NCBI GenBank assembly: GCA_016712525.1
Contig: JADJQX010000001.1
Location: 186,001 to 250,000, forward strand
From: Myxococcales bacterium
Lineage (GTDB): Bacteria; Myxococcota_A; Polyangia; Polyangiales; Polyangiaceae
DNA length: 64,000 nucleotides
Direction: 5' to 3'
The notes beneath the pieces were generated by a model that ran no database searches, was not told the origin of the DNA, and saw nothing but the letters and a program-made list of their open reading frames with translations. Positions 1 through 7,857 of the stretch are shown piece after piece. The position numbers were made by a program, and so were the translations under genes. Within the stretch, counting starts at the first letter, position 1, and the number at the start of each line of letters is the position of its first letter.

Positions 1-130
1 GAGCTTCTGGCCGGGTCACGATCACGGGCTTCGGCGCGTCTACGGGCGCTTCGGGCGACACGCGCGGAGAGGCCTCGCGGTACGCCGAGCCGCGGGGGCG
101 CGGAGGGGGGAAGCGTGGCTCGTCGGCCAT
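1..130 (-). CDS. Possible 5' end of a gene cut by the window edge
   Basis: Reading leftwards from an ATG at 130 the frame stays open to base 1, giving about 43 residues. They are rich in Pro, Arg and Ala and begin MADEPRFPPPRPRGSAYREA. No family can be recognised from this. The ATG has no convincing ribosome binding site (the preceding bases are CCTCGGC). A disordered N-terminus of a longer protein would fit, but in DNA this GC-rich an open frame of this length also occurs by chance. The 145 bases between this and the next gene hold nothing I can identify. Confidence 0.35.
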   Translation of the reverse strand, partial: MADEPRFPPPRPRGSAYREASPRVSPEAPVDAPKPVIVTRPEA

Positions 131-275
131 GCCGAGGGTCTAGCGCAAACTGGGCCGAGCGCGAGCGTCTCGGTGCGTGGACGGAGCGCCCGGGCCGACC
201 CGCGCCCGCGGTTGAGCCGCGTGCATTTTCGTGCGACAGACCGGCGAAGCTCCCGTCTCCGCTCCCGAGGCTCCC

Positions 276-2276
276 ATGAAGACCCACGCTCCCAAGGCCG
301 TCGCCGCCCTCCTCGCTGCCCTCCTCGCCACGTCGCTCTCGGCCTGCGGAGGCACCTCGAACGTCGGGGCTGCCGTCCAGCCCAAGGCGACCACGGCGAA
401 CGAGGCCCTCGGCGAGGACACACCGGCCAAGTGCCGCGCGGTGTCCGCGCAGGCGACGCCGCTCGTGGTCGACTGGAAATCGTCGGAGCGCGTCGACCTC
501 GAGGCCGCCATGAAGGACGGCGTCGTCGTGATGAAGTACGACTGCCAGAAGCTCGCCATCGTAAAGGGCTGCAAGCGCCGCGGCGCGTACGCCTTCGCGC
601 CCGTGCAGCGCAAAGAGGAGACCTTGCAGCTCGCCTCGTCCGACGAGGTGCAGGCGAACGTGCCGCTCGGGCTCGCCACCTTCGGCGCCGCCATGAAGCG
701 CGGCTCCACGATCGACATCGGCCTCGTGCTCGTGGGCAAGAAGAGCGCCGCGATCGGCGAGGTCGTCCGCGCCGATCTCGAGGGCTCGTGCGAGGGGGCG
801 ACGCACGTGGTCCGCGGCGCGAGCGTCGGCGCGTTCTCGGTCGGCACGGGGCAGCGCGGCGCCGTGCGCGCCGTGGCCGATCTCTTCGGCAAGTCGGTCC
901 AGGGCGCGAGCGACGCGTCGCGGGCCTCGTTGAACCGCGACGGAGACATCGAGGCCTGCCGCACGTCGAAGTCGGACGCCGCGAGCCCGCCCGATCAGTG
1001 CCAGTCGCCGGTGCGGCTCGAGCTCGAGGCCATCACCGAGAAGGCGCCGGCGAAGGCCGAGGCCACGCCGTCCAGCACCGGCAACGGGCCCGCCCCCGCC
1101 GCGCGCGCGTCCGACCCGTGCCCCGAGGGCGCCTCGTTCCAAGGCGGAAAATGCGCCACGTCGACGGCCAAAGGGTACGTGTGCAAGCGCGACGACGTGG
1201 CCGAGTGCAAGGCCCAGTGCGAGGCCGGCAACGCCGTGAGCTGCTACCGCGAGGCGCTCGCGATCGACTTCAACGCGCGCTCCAAGGACGGCAAGCTCGA
1301 GAAGGGCGATCCCGTCCGGGCCGAGGCGCTCTACACGAAGGCCTGCGCGCAAGACTACTTGCCTGCATGTTACATGAAGGGCCGCACCGGGCTCATCTTC
1401 AAGACCGACGGGGCCGGCAAGATCGTGCCCCCCGGCGTGCCGCGCGATCCTTCCATGACGGTAGCGACGTGGACGAGCACCTGCGAGCGCGGGGACGGCC
1501 AGTCGTGCGCGGCGCTCGCGAACCTCTACGCGCGCGGCACCTTCGTCGAGGCCTCCGAGCCCCGCGCCACCGAGCTCTACACCCGCGCCTGCGAGCTCGG
1601 CGAGCCGGCCGCGTGCGGGGGCGCGAGCTACCGCCTCTTCAAGAAGGCCGACCCGGCGTCGGTCAAGAAGGGCATGACGCTGCTCGAGGCGTCGTGCGCG
1701 GCGGGCGACGATTACAACTGCCGGGACCTCGCCATGCATCACCTGAAGGGCGACGTGAGCCCTCGCGACGAGGCCCGCGGGCTCGAGCTGTTCGAGCTGC
1801 GGTGCAAGCGGCGCGGCCCCGCGTGCGCCGAGCTCGCCGACGCGTACGCCAAGGGCGAGCTCGGGCTCAAGAAGGACACCGCGAAGGCGCTCAAGCTCTA
1901 CGTACGCGCGTGTGAGCCGAGCGACGGCTCCCGGGAGACGGCCTGCGAGCGCGCGGCCGACGCCCTCGAGGACCCGAAGCTCGGCACGCCCGACCTCGCC
2001 AAGGCCACCACGTTCCGAAAGGCCGCGTGCATCGCGGGCGACAACGCGTGCGCCAAGTACGCCGAGGCCCTCGCCGCCGGACGCGGGACGAAGAAGGACG
2101 TCCAAGAGGGCCTCGCCGTCGCCGAGCGGGCCTGCAAGGTGAACGCCGCGTACGCCTGCGCGACCTACGCGACGCTCCTCGCCAAACACGACCCGAAGAA
2201 GGCGCGCCCCTACCTCGAGGCGCGCTGCAAAGACGGGCTCATCCAAGACTGCGACGTCCTCAAGAAGCTGCGCTGA
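276..2276 (+). CDS. Sel1-like repeat lipoprotein (666 aa)
   Basis: Predicted exported lipoprotein: the N-terminus is MKTHAPK, a hydrophobic stretch and a lipobox ending LSACGG near residue 22. The ATG at 276 is chosen because it starts this signal peptide; an in-frame upstream start would bury it. Residues 30-230 form a domain also present in the 28666-30489 gene of this window (shared LVVDWK, DEVxANxPLG and GATHxV segments). From about residue 290 onwards come repeated Sel1/TPR-like helical pairs carrying paired cysteines (for example ARGTFVEASEPRATELYTRA followed by CELGEPAACG), a pattern usual in myxobacterial secreted Sel1 proteins. Such repeats normally bind other proteins, and the disulphides suit the periplasm or outer surface. 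No catalytic motif is visible and the function is unknown. It converges on the SnoaL gene with only 6 bases between them. Confidence 0.8.
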   Translation: MKTHAPKAVAALLAALLATSLSACGGTSNVGAAVQPKATTANEALGEDTPAKCRAVSAQATPLVVDWKSSERVDLEAAMKDGVVVMKYDCQKLAIVKGCKRRGAYAFAPVQRKEETLQLASSDEVQANVPLGLATFGAAMKRGSTIDIGLVLVGKKSAAIGEVVRADLEGSCEGATHVVRGASVGAFSVGTGQRGAVRAVADLFGKSVQGASDASRASLNRDGDIEACRTSKSDAASPPDQCQSPVRLELEAITEKAPAKAEATPSSTGNGPAPAARASDPCPEGASFQGGKCATSTAKGYVCKRDDVAECKAQCEAGNAVSCYREALAIDFNARSKDGKLEKGDPVRAEALYTKACAQDYLPACYMKGRTGLIFKTDGAGKIVPPGVPRDPSMTVATWTSTCERGDGQSCAALANLYARGTFVEASEPRATELYTRACELGEPAACGGASYRLFKKADPASVKKGMTLLEASCAAGDDYNCRDLAMHHLKGDVSPRDEARGLELFELRCKRRGPACAELADAYAKGELGLKKDTAKALKLYVRACEPSDGSRETACERAADALEDPKLGTPDLAKATTFRKAACIAGDNACAKYAEALAAGRGTKKDVQEGLAVAERACKVNAAYACATYATLLAKHDPKKARPYLEARCKDGLIQDCDVLKKLR

Positions 2277-2282
2277 GCGGAG

Positions 2283-2696
2283 TCAGCGGGGCGCGAGCTG
2301 CTTCAGCGCCGTGGCCCAGTCCTCGAGGTGGTAGACGCGGGCGATCTTCCCGTCTCGCACCTCGTGGATGTCGATGGTGTCGATGCAGAACGACCGCGAG
2401 CCGTCGAGGGAGAGGCCCATGAACGGACCCGAGGGCGAGCCCGTCGCGACGCTCCGGACGACCACCTTGGTGCCGTCGACCAAGACGTCCTTCGGCTCCC
2501 AGCGGAGGTCCGGGATGATCTTCCAGAACGCCTCGAGCTGCTTCGCGAGCACGGCCTTCGACTTCGTCTCCTGTCCGTTCTTCGACTCGAAGTCGTCGGC
2601 GAGGAGACGGTCGAGCACCGTAGCGGGGCTCCCTCCGTCACGGACGGTGAGGGCCTCGGAGTAGAACGGGAGCACTGTGGATTTCGGGTCGGTCAT
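2283..2696 (-). CDS. SnoaL-like ester cyclase family protein (137 aa)
   Basis: Small cone-fold (NTF2/SnoaL) protein of usual length for the family, with no signal peptide. Features seen are an N-terminal helix (VLPFYSEAL), the LLADDFESKNG segment, the FWKIIPDLRWEPKDVLVDG strand region and a C-terminal strand pair (EVRDGKIARVYHLEDW) typical of the polyketide-cyclase-like SnoaL group. Members of this group are often stand-alone proteins of unknown substrate, so enzymatic activity is inference only. It is divergently arranged with the LysR-type gene that starts at 2790, and an inverted repeat lies between them. It is therefore a plausible target of that regulator. Confidence 0.75.
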   Translation of the reverse strand: MTDPKSTVLPFYSEALTVRDGGSPATVLDRLLADDFESKNGQETKSKAVLAKQLEAFWKIIPDLRWEPKDVLVDGTKVVVRSVATGSPSGPFMGLSLDGSRSFCIDTIDIHEVRDGKIARVYHLEDWATALKQLAPR

Positions 2697-2769
2697 GGGG
2701 ATCTCCTTGTGTCGACCTCACCTTGGGCCGGCGGGCGACGTTCGGGTAGGGCGTGGAGATCGCCTTCAC

Positions 2770-2788
2770 TGTTCGATAGGATCGAACA
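2770..2788. promoter_or_regulatory. Inverted repeat, probable LysR operator
   Basis: TGTTCGAT, a 3-base spacer, then ATCGAACA form a perfect 8-bp inverted repeat. It has the T-N11-A character of LysR-type binding boxes and ends one base before the GTG of the LysR gene. The position suits autoregulation and control of the divergent SnoaL gene. Confidence 0.5.
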
Positions 2789-2789
2789 C

Positions 2790-3704
2790 GTGCTGGAACA
2801 CTTGCGCGCCATGGTCGTCTTCGTCCGCGTGACCGAGCACGGGTCCGTGCGGGGGGCCGCGCGCGCGCTGGGCCTGTCGCCGTCCGTCGTGAGCCACCAC
2901 CTCGCCTCGCTCGAGACCCACGTCGGAGCTCCGCTCCTCTATCGGACGACGCGCCGGCTATCCCTCACCGCGGCGGGGGAGACGCTCGTGCCTCACGCCC
3001 GGGAGGTGGCACGCTCGGCCGTGGCGGGGCTCGACGCCGTGCTCGCGACGAGCCGCGCACCGACGGGGCACCTCACGGTCACCGCACCCGCGTTCTTGGT
3101 GGGGGCGGGCCTGGGCGCCGAGATCGCCGCGTTCGTCGAGTCTCACCCCAAGGTCCGCCTCACGCTCGGCTTCGGGGACTCTCCCCGCGATCTGCTCGAG
3201 GGCGGCTTCGACGTGGCGCTGCGGGCGGGCGCGCTGAAGGACAGCAGCCTCGTGACGCGGGGGCTCGCCCAGATGCGGCGCGCGCTGGTCGCCTCTCCGC
3301 GCTACCTGCGCGGCCGGCGGGAGCTACGCGAGCCGGACGAGCTCGCCGAGGTCGACTACGTGCGGCTCGCGTCCCGCCCCGCCGAGATCGCCCTCCTCGA
3401 TCCCCGCTCCGATCGCAGGGTGTCCGTGCGGCCGCGCTCGCGACTCGCGGTGGACGACGCCGGGGCCATTCGCGCGCTCGCGCTCGCCGGGGTCGGCGTC
3501 GCGACGCTCCCGTACGCGCTCGTGCGCGCGGACCTCACCGAGGGCTCGCTCGTGCGCCTCTTGCCTCGCTGGGAGCTCCCTCAGGTCCCGGTGTTCGCGT
3601 TGTGGCCGCGGACGACCCAGCGTTCGGCCCTCACGGCGCGCTTCGTCGAGTTCATCGCCCCGCGCGTGGCGCGCGTCCTCGGGGAGGGCGGCGGCCCCGC
3701 GTGA
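2790..3704 (+). CDS. LysR-family transcriptional regulator (304 aa)
   Basis: N-terminal winged HTH of the LysR family: LEHLRAMVVFVRVTEHGSV, then AARALGLSPSVVSHHLASLE as the recognition helix region and TRRLSLTAAGE as the wing. Residues about 90-300 are the periplasmic-binding-like effector domain (GHLTVTAPAFL, FDVALRAGALKDSS, GVGVATLPYALVRADL). GTG at 2790 is preferred because AGGA lies 8 bases upstream and the family usually starts about 7 residues before the LRAM segment; ATG at 2811 is the alternative. It probably represses itself and controls the divergent SnoaL gene. The effector is unknown. Confidence 0.85.
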   Translation: MLEHLRAMVVFVRVTEHGSVRGAARALGLSPSVVSHHLASLETHVGAPLLYRTTRRLSLTAAGETLVPHAREVARSAVAGLDAVLATSRAPTGHLTVTAPAFLVGAGLGAEIAAFVESHPKVRLTLGFGDSPRDLLEGGFDVALRAGALKDSSLVTRGLAQMRRALVASPRYLRGRRELREPDELAEVDYVRLASRPAEIALLDPRSDRRVSVRPRSRLAVDDAGAIRALALAGVGVATLPYALVRADLTEGSLVRLLPRWELPQVPVFALWPRTTQRSALTARFVEFIAPRVARVLGEGGGPA

Positions 3705-3821
3705 GCGCACCTCGAGCCTCGTCCTCCTGAGCCGCCGTGCATCCGACCTCCGGCGCGGGGCTCGAGGGACGAACGAGCGACTCGCGCGATCGCGCGCCAC
3801 TCCCGCTGGGGTGCCGCACTG

Positions 3822-5048
3822 TCAGTGAGGCACGGCCGGCACGACCTCGGGCTTCGCGGGGACCGTACCCGCCGGATCCTCGCACGTCTCGGGCTGGGAC
3901 CACACTCGCGCGCCCTCGACGGTGAGATCCCCGGCGTACGACACGTGCTTCGCCACGAGCCCGCCCTGGATCCGAGCCTCGCCAGCGAACGAGAGGTCTG
4001 CCTCGGGCGCGTAGACGAGGCCGTGGAACCCGGCCCTCCCGGCGAACGTGATGGCCGCGTTCTTCCCGCCGACGTAGAGGCGGAAGGCCTCGGGCCGCGA
4101 GGGGTCGCCGAACGAGGCTTCGCCGACCGTGGTGAGCTTGCCGTCGACGAAGAGATCGAGCGTCGCGCCCGGGGCGAGCTTCACTTGGCCCTCGCCGACC
4201 GCGCCGATGTCGCCCTCGAGATAGAGCTGCACCGCACCCTCGACGTTCAGCGTCAGCTTGCCCACGGCCTGCGCGTTCGAGAGGTAGTACCGCCCCGACT
4301 TCAGCGTCACGGACGTCGTGCCCACGAGCGCGCTCGCGTCGAGCGGGAGGCCCGCGCGGACGTTGTCGTTCTGCATCTTCGCGGCCGCCACGGCCGAGGC
4401 GACGTCGTACCGCGAGGCGGCGTCGCACCCGCACGGGGCCGCACCAGGATCGACGAACGCGCCCCGCTGGCCCACGCGCTGGTCGCCCGCAAAAGAGACG
4501 TCGCCCGCGCGGAGCTGCCCGCCCACCGTGAGCGAGCCCGCGCCCGACAGACCGCGACGCGCGCCGAGGTCTCCGCCGACCGAGAAGTCTCCCGCGCCCG
4601 AGACGTCGCCTGCGGAATACAAGTGATCCGCGACGCGCAGGTCGCCCGCGAACGACATGTCCCCTCCGACGCGCAGGCTCCCGTCGATGCGCGTCCCCGA
4701 GGCCGCCGAGAAGTCGCCGAGCACGGCCACGTCGGCCGCGTCACCACCGAGGCCACGGGTCACGAGCCGGCCGGCATGCGACATGTCGCCGCAGACACAC
4801 ACGGCGGCCTTCGCGAAGAGCGCGGGCGCCGGCGTGCAGTGGGACGTGGGCTCGGGCACCTTGGGCTGCTCCGGGGGGAAGTACCCGAGCGCCTGGCCGC
4901 TCGAGCGCACCATGCCGTTGCCCGAGCCCGCCCCGTCGGCCGTGCCGTCTCCGTCCACGCGGAGCGAGCAGCCCGAGACGAGCGCCGCGGCGGCGAACGC
5001 GAACGCGAACGAGGGGGCGACGAGACCGAGCGAGGAGAGCTTCTTCAT
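3822..5048 (-). CDS. GD-repeat lipoprotein, beta-helix-like surface protein (408 aa)
   Basis: Lipoprotein signal peptide (MKKLSSLG start, lipobox LVSGCS around residue 24). ATG at 5048 is chosen because it begins the signal peptide and has AAGGACG upstream. Residues about 70-220 are short imperfect repeats built on the theme GDxSxAGDLxVGGDL, which resemble bactofilin or polymer-forming beta-helix rungs. The C-terminal half (LNVEGAVQLYLEGDIGAVGE, then LFVDGKLTTVGEASFG) matches the DUF7305-like domain common in myxobacterial surface proteins. Four cysteines (CVCGD near residue 75 and CGCDAAS near 235) may make disulphides. No enzyme motif is present and a structural or adhesive role is inference. 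The gene stands alone, and a sigma-54-like promoter candidate lies 53 bases upstream. Confidence 0.7.
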   Translation of the reverse strand: MKKLSSLGLVAPSFAFAFAAAALVSGCSLRVDGDGTADGAGSGNGMVRSSGQALGYFPPEQPKVPEPTSHCTPAPALFAKAAVCVCGDMSHAGRLVTRGLGGDAADVAVLGDFSAASGTRIDGSLRVGGDMSFAGDLRVADHLYSAGDVSGAGDFSVGGDLGARRGLSGAGSLTVGGQLRAGDVSFAGDQRVGQRGAFVDPGAAPCGCDAASRYDVASAVAAAKMQNDNVRAGLPLDASALVGTTSVTLKSGRYYLSNAQAVGKLTLNVEGAVQLYLEGDIGAVGEGQVKLAPGATLDLFVDGKLTTVGEASFGDPSRPEAFRLYVGGKNAAITFAGRAGFHGLVYAPEADLSFAGEARIQGGLVAKHVSYAGDLTVEGARVWSQPETCEDPAGTVPAKPEVVPAVPH

Positions 5049-5100
5049 GATGGGACGTCCTTGGCGAGGGGTGGGCGGCGGCGGTGTGTGACCTCCCCTT

Positions 5101-5117
5101 TCGCACGCCCCGTGCCA
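5101..5117 (-). promoter_or_regulatory. Sigma-54-type promoter candidate for the GD-repeat lipoprotein
   Basis: On the minus strand TGGCACG is followed by four bases and then GTGCG. The GG and GC dinucleotides are 12 bases apart as in -24/-12 promoters. The -24 half is perfect and the -12 half has TGC but not TTGCA. The predicted transcript start near 5091 leaves a 43-base leader before the ATG at 5048. Confidence 0.4.
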
Positions 5118-5262
5118 CGGAGGCTTCGCGCAAAGATCAACGGTATCGGCATGTTGCGAGGATCCACGTGCGTCGCGGGTGTCGCACCTCGGCCCGCGTC
5201 GCCCCTCGCCGCGGAGGGCCGTGCGTCGCCCGTGACGCCCCCGAGCCGCCCGCGCCAGCGCG

Positions 5263-5291
5263 TTGACCCTCGCGAGCCCCGATGCTACCGC
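5263..5291 (+). promoter_or_regulatory. Possible sigma-70 promoter of the atp F0 operon
   Basis: TTGACC at 5263-5268, a 17-base spacer, then TACCGC at 5286-5291. The -35 is 5 of 6 to consensus; the -10 is weak, as often seen in very GC-rich genomes. It lies 62 bases before the atpZ start. The rest of the 305-base gap 5049-5353 shows no gene. Confidence 0.4.
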
Positions 5292-5353
5292 GCCCCTCGC
5301 ACCGTCGACGTGACGGGGCATGCCGCGGCCACGGCCGCGTGAGGAGCGCGCGC

Positions 5354-5755
5354 GTGAAGCTCAAGGCCTACGGCAAGTACGGATCGATCGGCTTCGAGCT
5401 CGTCGTGTCGATGGCCGTCGGCTACCTCATCGGAAAGTGGCTCGACCCGAGCTTCGGCGGCAAGGGCTACGTGACCGCGCTCTTCAGCGTCGCGGGCGTC
5501 TACGCGGGGTTCCGGTCGCTCTTCAAGGCCGCGAAGACCATGCAGGCCGACATCGAGAAAGAAGAGAAGCTCGATCGAGGTGAGGCGCCCTGGAAGGTCC
5601 CCATGCCCGACGTCGACTACGACGCCTTCGACGACGCCCACGACGCCGAAGAGAAGGCGAAAGAGCTCGCGAAAGAGCGTGAGGACGAGGCCGCCACGAA
5701 GGACGCGGCCGAAGCCAAGGGCGGCGAGCCCGAGACCTCGAAGGAAGACCCATGA
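5354..5755 (+). CDS. atpZ: AtpZ/AtpI-family protein, F0 ATP synthase accessory (133 aa)
   Basis: Two transmembrane helices in the first 65 residues (YGSIGFELVVSMAVGYLIG and YVTALFSVAGVYAGFRSLF) are followed by a charged, Glu/Lys/Ala-rich cytoplasmic tail. Both match the small AtpZ/AtpI (AtpQ-like) proteins found in front of F0 genes. GTG at 5354 is chosen because GAGGAG lies 8 bases upstream and it removes an Arg-rich non-homologous extension. These proteins are thought to help assemble the c-ring or handle Mg2+; neither can be judged from sequence. The last four bases overlap the start of atpI (ATGA), so the two are translationally coupled. Confidence 0.75.
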   Translation: MKLKAYGKYGSIGFELVVSMAVGYLIGKWLDPSFGGKGYVTALFSVAGVYAGFRSLFKAAKTMQADIEKEEKLDRGEAPWKVPMPDVDYDAFDDAHDAEEKAKELAKEREDEAATKDAAEAKGGEPETSKEDP

Positions 5756-6213
5756 AGAAGAAAGACGAAGGTCCCGCGGCGGGGATCCGGCCGGCGCTCG
5801 GGTTCGTGGCGGCGGTGGGCGCGGTGTTCACGCTGGGCGCGCTCGCGTTCTTCCCCGTCAAGACGGGCCTCTCGGTCTTCGCGGGCGCGCTCGTCGCCGC
5901 GTCGAACCTCTGGGTCCTCTCCAAGATCGTCGAGGCCATCCTGGTGCCCCCGGACGACGAGGACGACCACGGCGCGGAAGGCAAAGACGAACCGAAGCCC
6001 GCCCCCAAAGAGCCCAAGAAGACCTTCTCCGGGGCGTGGGGCGCGCTCGCGCTCGTGAAGATCCTGGTGCTCTTCGGCGGCGCCTGGATCCTCATGACAC
6101 GCGGCCTGGTCGACCCTATCGGCTTGGTCGTCGGGTACGGCTCGCTCCCGGTGGGCGTCGCCCTCTCCGGCGTCTTCTCGGGGCTCAAGCCCTCGAAACG
6201 CCCCCGCACCTGA
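5752..6213 (+). CDS. atpI: ATP synthase subunit I-like protein (153 aa)
   Basis: Four hydrophobic helices are visible: LGFVAAVGAVFTLGALAFF, LSVFAGALVAASNLWVLSKI, WGALALVKILVLFGGAWILM and a last one around LVVGYGSLPVGVALSGVFSG. A charged loop (residues 65-90, DDEDDHGAEGKDEPKP) sits between helices 2 and 3. Topology, size and the position between atpZ and atpB fit the ATP synthase I family, a c-ring assembly chaperone. It overlaps atpZ by 4 bases. The 120 bases to atpB are AT-richer than the surroundings and may hold an internal promoter (TTGACG at 6252-6257 with no good -10). Confidence 0.7.
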   Translation: MKKKDEGPAAGIRPALGFVAAVGAVFTLGALAFFPVKTGLSVFAGALVAASNLWVLSKIVEAILVPPDDEDDHGAEGKDEPKPAPKEPKKTFSGAWGALALVKILVLFGGAWILMTRGLVDPIGLVVGYGSLPVGVALSGVFSGLKPSKRPRT

Positions 6214-6332
6214 ACCGAAGAACCCCTAAATTCCCGTGGGATTCTCCCAAATTGACGCAAAATTTTCGTTCGGTGCGGCGCGCAATCGAATGATCCTTTT
6301 CTCGAAAAACCTGTGATAGGAAGCGCCCGCGC

Positions 6333-7175
6333 ATGCCCGAGCACACGTCGTTCTTGAGCTACCTGGTCGCCATGTTCCCCGCCCTCGGGAAGAACATGGA
6401 GAACTTCGGCAAGACGTTCGTCGGCCAGCACCCCGTCGGGGAGCACCAGGCCGAGCCGATCTTCGCCGTGGCGCTCGTCCTCCTTTTGCTCGTCGGCATC
6501 GCGTTCGCGGCCCGCAAGCAGATCGCCGACTACGACAAGTCGGTCGTCCCGGACGAGAGCCTCTCCCTCCGCACCATCCTCGAGGTGGTCGTCTCGTACT
6601 TCTACGGGATGATGCGCGACATGATGGGCCCCGAGCGCGCCAAGCGGTACTTCCCCGTGATCGGCACCTCGGCGCTCTTCATCCTCATGTCGAACTTCCT
6701 CGGCATGGTGCCCGGCTTCCTCCCGCCCACGTCGAACCTGAACGTGACGGCCGCGTGCGGCATCATCGTCGCGGTCTCGTTCAACTACTACGGCGTGAAG
6801 GAGAACGGCCTCGGCTACTTCAAGCACATGATGGGGCCGATCCTCCCGCTCGCGATCCTCATCTTCCCGCTCGAGCTCCTGACCATGTTCGTCATCCGCC
6901 CGGTGACGTTGGCCATGCGTCTCATGCTCAACATCGCGGTCGACCACCTCCTCACGTCGATCCTGGTGGGCATCTTCTGCCTCTTCCTTCCGATCCCCAT
7001 CATGGTGCTCGGAACGCTGGTCGCCCTCGTCCAGCCGCTCGTCTTCTGCCTTCTCTCGTCGATCTACATCACGCTCGCCACCGAGCACGAAGATCACGGC
7101 GACGGCCACGAGGCGCACGGCCACGACGATCACCATGGAAAGAAGGAGGTCGGAGCGAAGAAGGCTCACGCCTGA
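6333..7175 (+). CDS. atpB: F0F1 ATP synthase subunit a (280 aa)
   Basis: Membrane subunit a, which carries ions past the c-ring. Five to six transmembrane helices are visible. The essential arginine is R196 in VTLAMRLMLNIAVDH, equivalent to E. coli aArg210; the conserved ExxxxxIRP segment precedes it (residues 181-190). The N-terminus (MPEHTSFLSYLVAMFPALGK) is short and the family's periplasmic loop is present. The C-terminus is unusual: residues 253-280 are rich in His and Asp (EHEDHGDGHEAHGHDDHHGK), a possible metal-binding tail. No F1 genes follow in the window, so F0 and F1 are in separate operons. Confidence 0.95.
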   Translation: MPEHTSFLSYLVAMFPALGKNMENFGKTFVGQHPVGEHQAEPIFAVALVLLLLVGIAFAARKQIADYDKSVVPDESLSLRTILEVVVSYFYGMMRDMMGPERAKRYFPVIGTSALFILMSNFLGMVPGFLPPTSNLNVTAACGIIVAVSFNYYGVKENGLGYFKHMMGPILPLAILIFPLELLTMFVIRPVTLAMRLMLNIAVDHLLTSILVGIFCLFLPIPIMVLGTLVALVQPLVFCLLSSIYITLATEHEDHGDGHEAHGHDDHHGKKEVGAKKAHA

Positions 7176-7329
7176 TTCGCCCTCGCCTCGCACGAATACC
7201 GCCCCCAACTTCGGGGGTAGTCAATCCCCTCGAAACCGACTAAGAGCGCGCACGGTCGCGAAAGCCCCGAACAAGGCGCGCTCCCAACAAACCACGAAGC
7301 CCCCATTCGGATTCTCTAAGGAGCCTTTC

Positions 7330-7677
7330 ATGTCGACCTCGAAGAAGCTCGGTCTCATGGCCTTCAGCGCCGCCGCCACCCTCCTCGTTCCGTTCGCTGC
7401 GTTCGCCGAGGAAGCGGCCTCGCACGCGGGCGCGAACGGCAACGACGTGAAGATGTGGGCCGCTGCCGGCGCCGGCTTCGCGATCGGTCTCGGCGTTCTC
7501 GGTGGTACGGCCGCTCAGGGCCGCGCTGCTGCCGCCGCCCTCGAGGGTATCTCGCGCAACCCGGGCGCCGCCGCCCGCATCCAGACCCCGATGATCCTCG
7601 GCCTCGCCCTCATCGAGTCGCTCGTCCTCCTCAGCTTCGTCATCGCGTTCTTCCTCACGGGCGTCGCGCAGAAGTAG
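7330..7677 (+). CDS. atpE: F0F1 ATP synthase subunit c, with signal sequence (115 aa)
   Basis: c-ring subunit. Residues 1-26 are a cleavable-looking signal peptide ending AAFAEEA, which only some bacterial c-subunits have. Helix 1 holds the glycine stretch AGAGFAIGLGVLGG, the loop is ISRNP, and helix 2 carries the ion-binding glutamate E96 in LGLALIESLVLLS. Q63 in helix 1 and S97 next to E96 match two side-chain ligands of sodium-binding c-rings, but the threonine that usually follows is a leucine here, so the coupling ion cannot be settled by eye. The 154-base gap after atpB includes a 5-bp GC hairpin at 7202-7217 and a spaced AAGGAG at 7318-7323 as ribosome binding site. Confidence 0.93.
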   Translation: MSTSKKLGLMAFSAAATLLVPFAAFAEEAASHAGANGNDVKMWAAAGAGFAIGLGVLGGTAAQGRAAAAALEGISRNPGAAARIQTPMILGLALIESLVLLSFVIAFFLTGVAQK

Positions 7678-7706
7678 TCGGAGCGGCCTCTCCGAGGCCC
7701 ACGCGT

Positions 7707-7737
7707 CGAGGCGCTCCCCGCGAGGGTGGGCGCCTCG
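7707..7737 (+). terminator. Hairpin after atpE
   Basis: CGAGGCGC at 7707-7714 pairs perfectly with GCGCCTCG at 7730-7737 across a 15-base loop, 30 bases after the atpE stop. The following bases (CGTCATTTC) have only a short T-stretch, so this is a weak intrinsic terminator or an mRNA-end stabiliser. Confidence 0.45.
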
Positions 7738-7857
7738 CGTCATTTCGGGGGGCGCGAAGGAACACGGGGCCTCACGTCGACGTACGACCTCGAGCCCGAC
7801 CGAGCCGACTTCGACCGAGCCTTTGACGCTCGCCGCCACGTGAGGCATTCTGAAACT

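Noticed and set aside
7202..7217. CCCCC/GGGGG hairpin between atpB and atpE as terminator
   Set aside because: No T-run follows and atpE is expected to be expressed with atpB; at most it adjusts stoichiometry.
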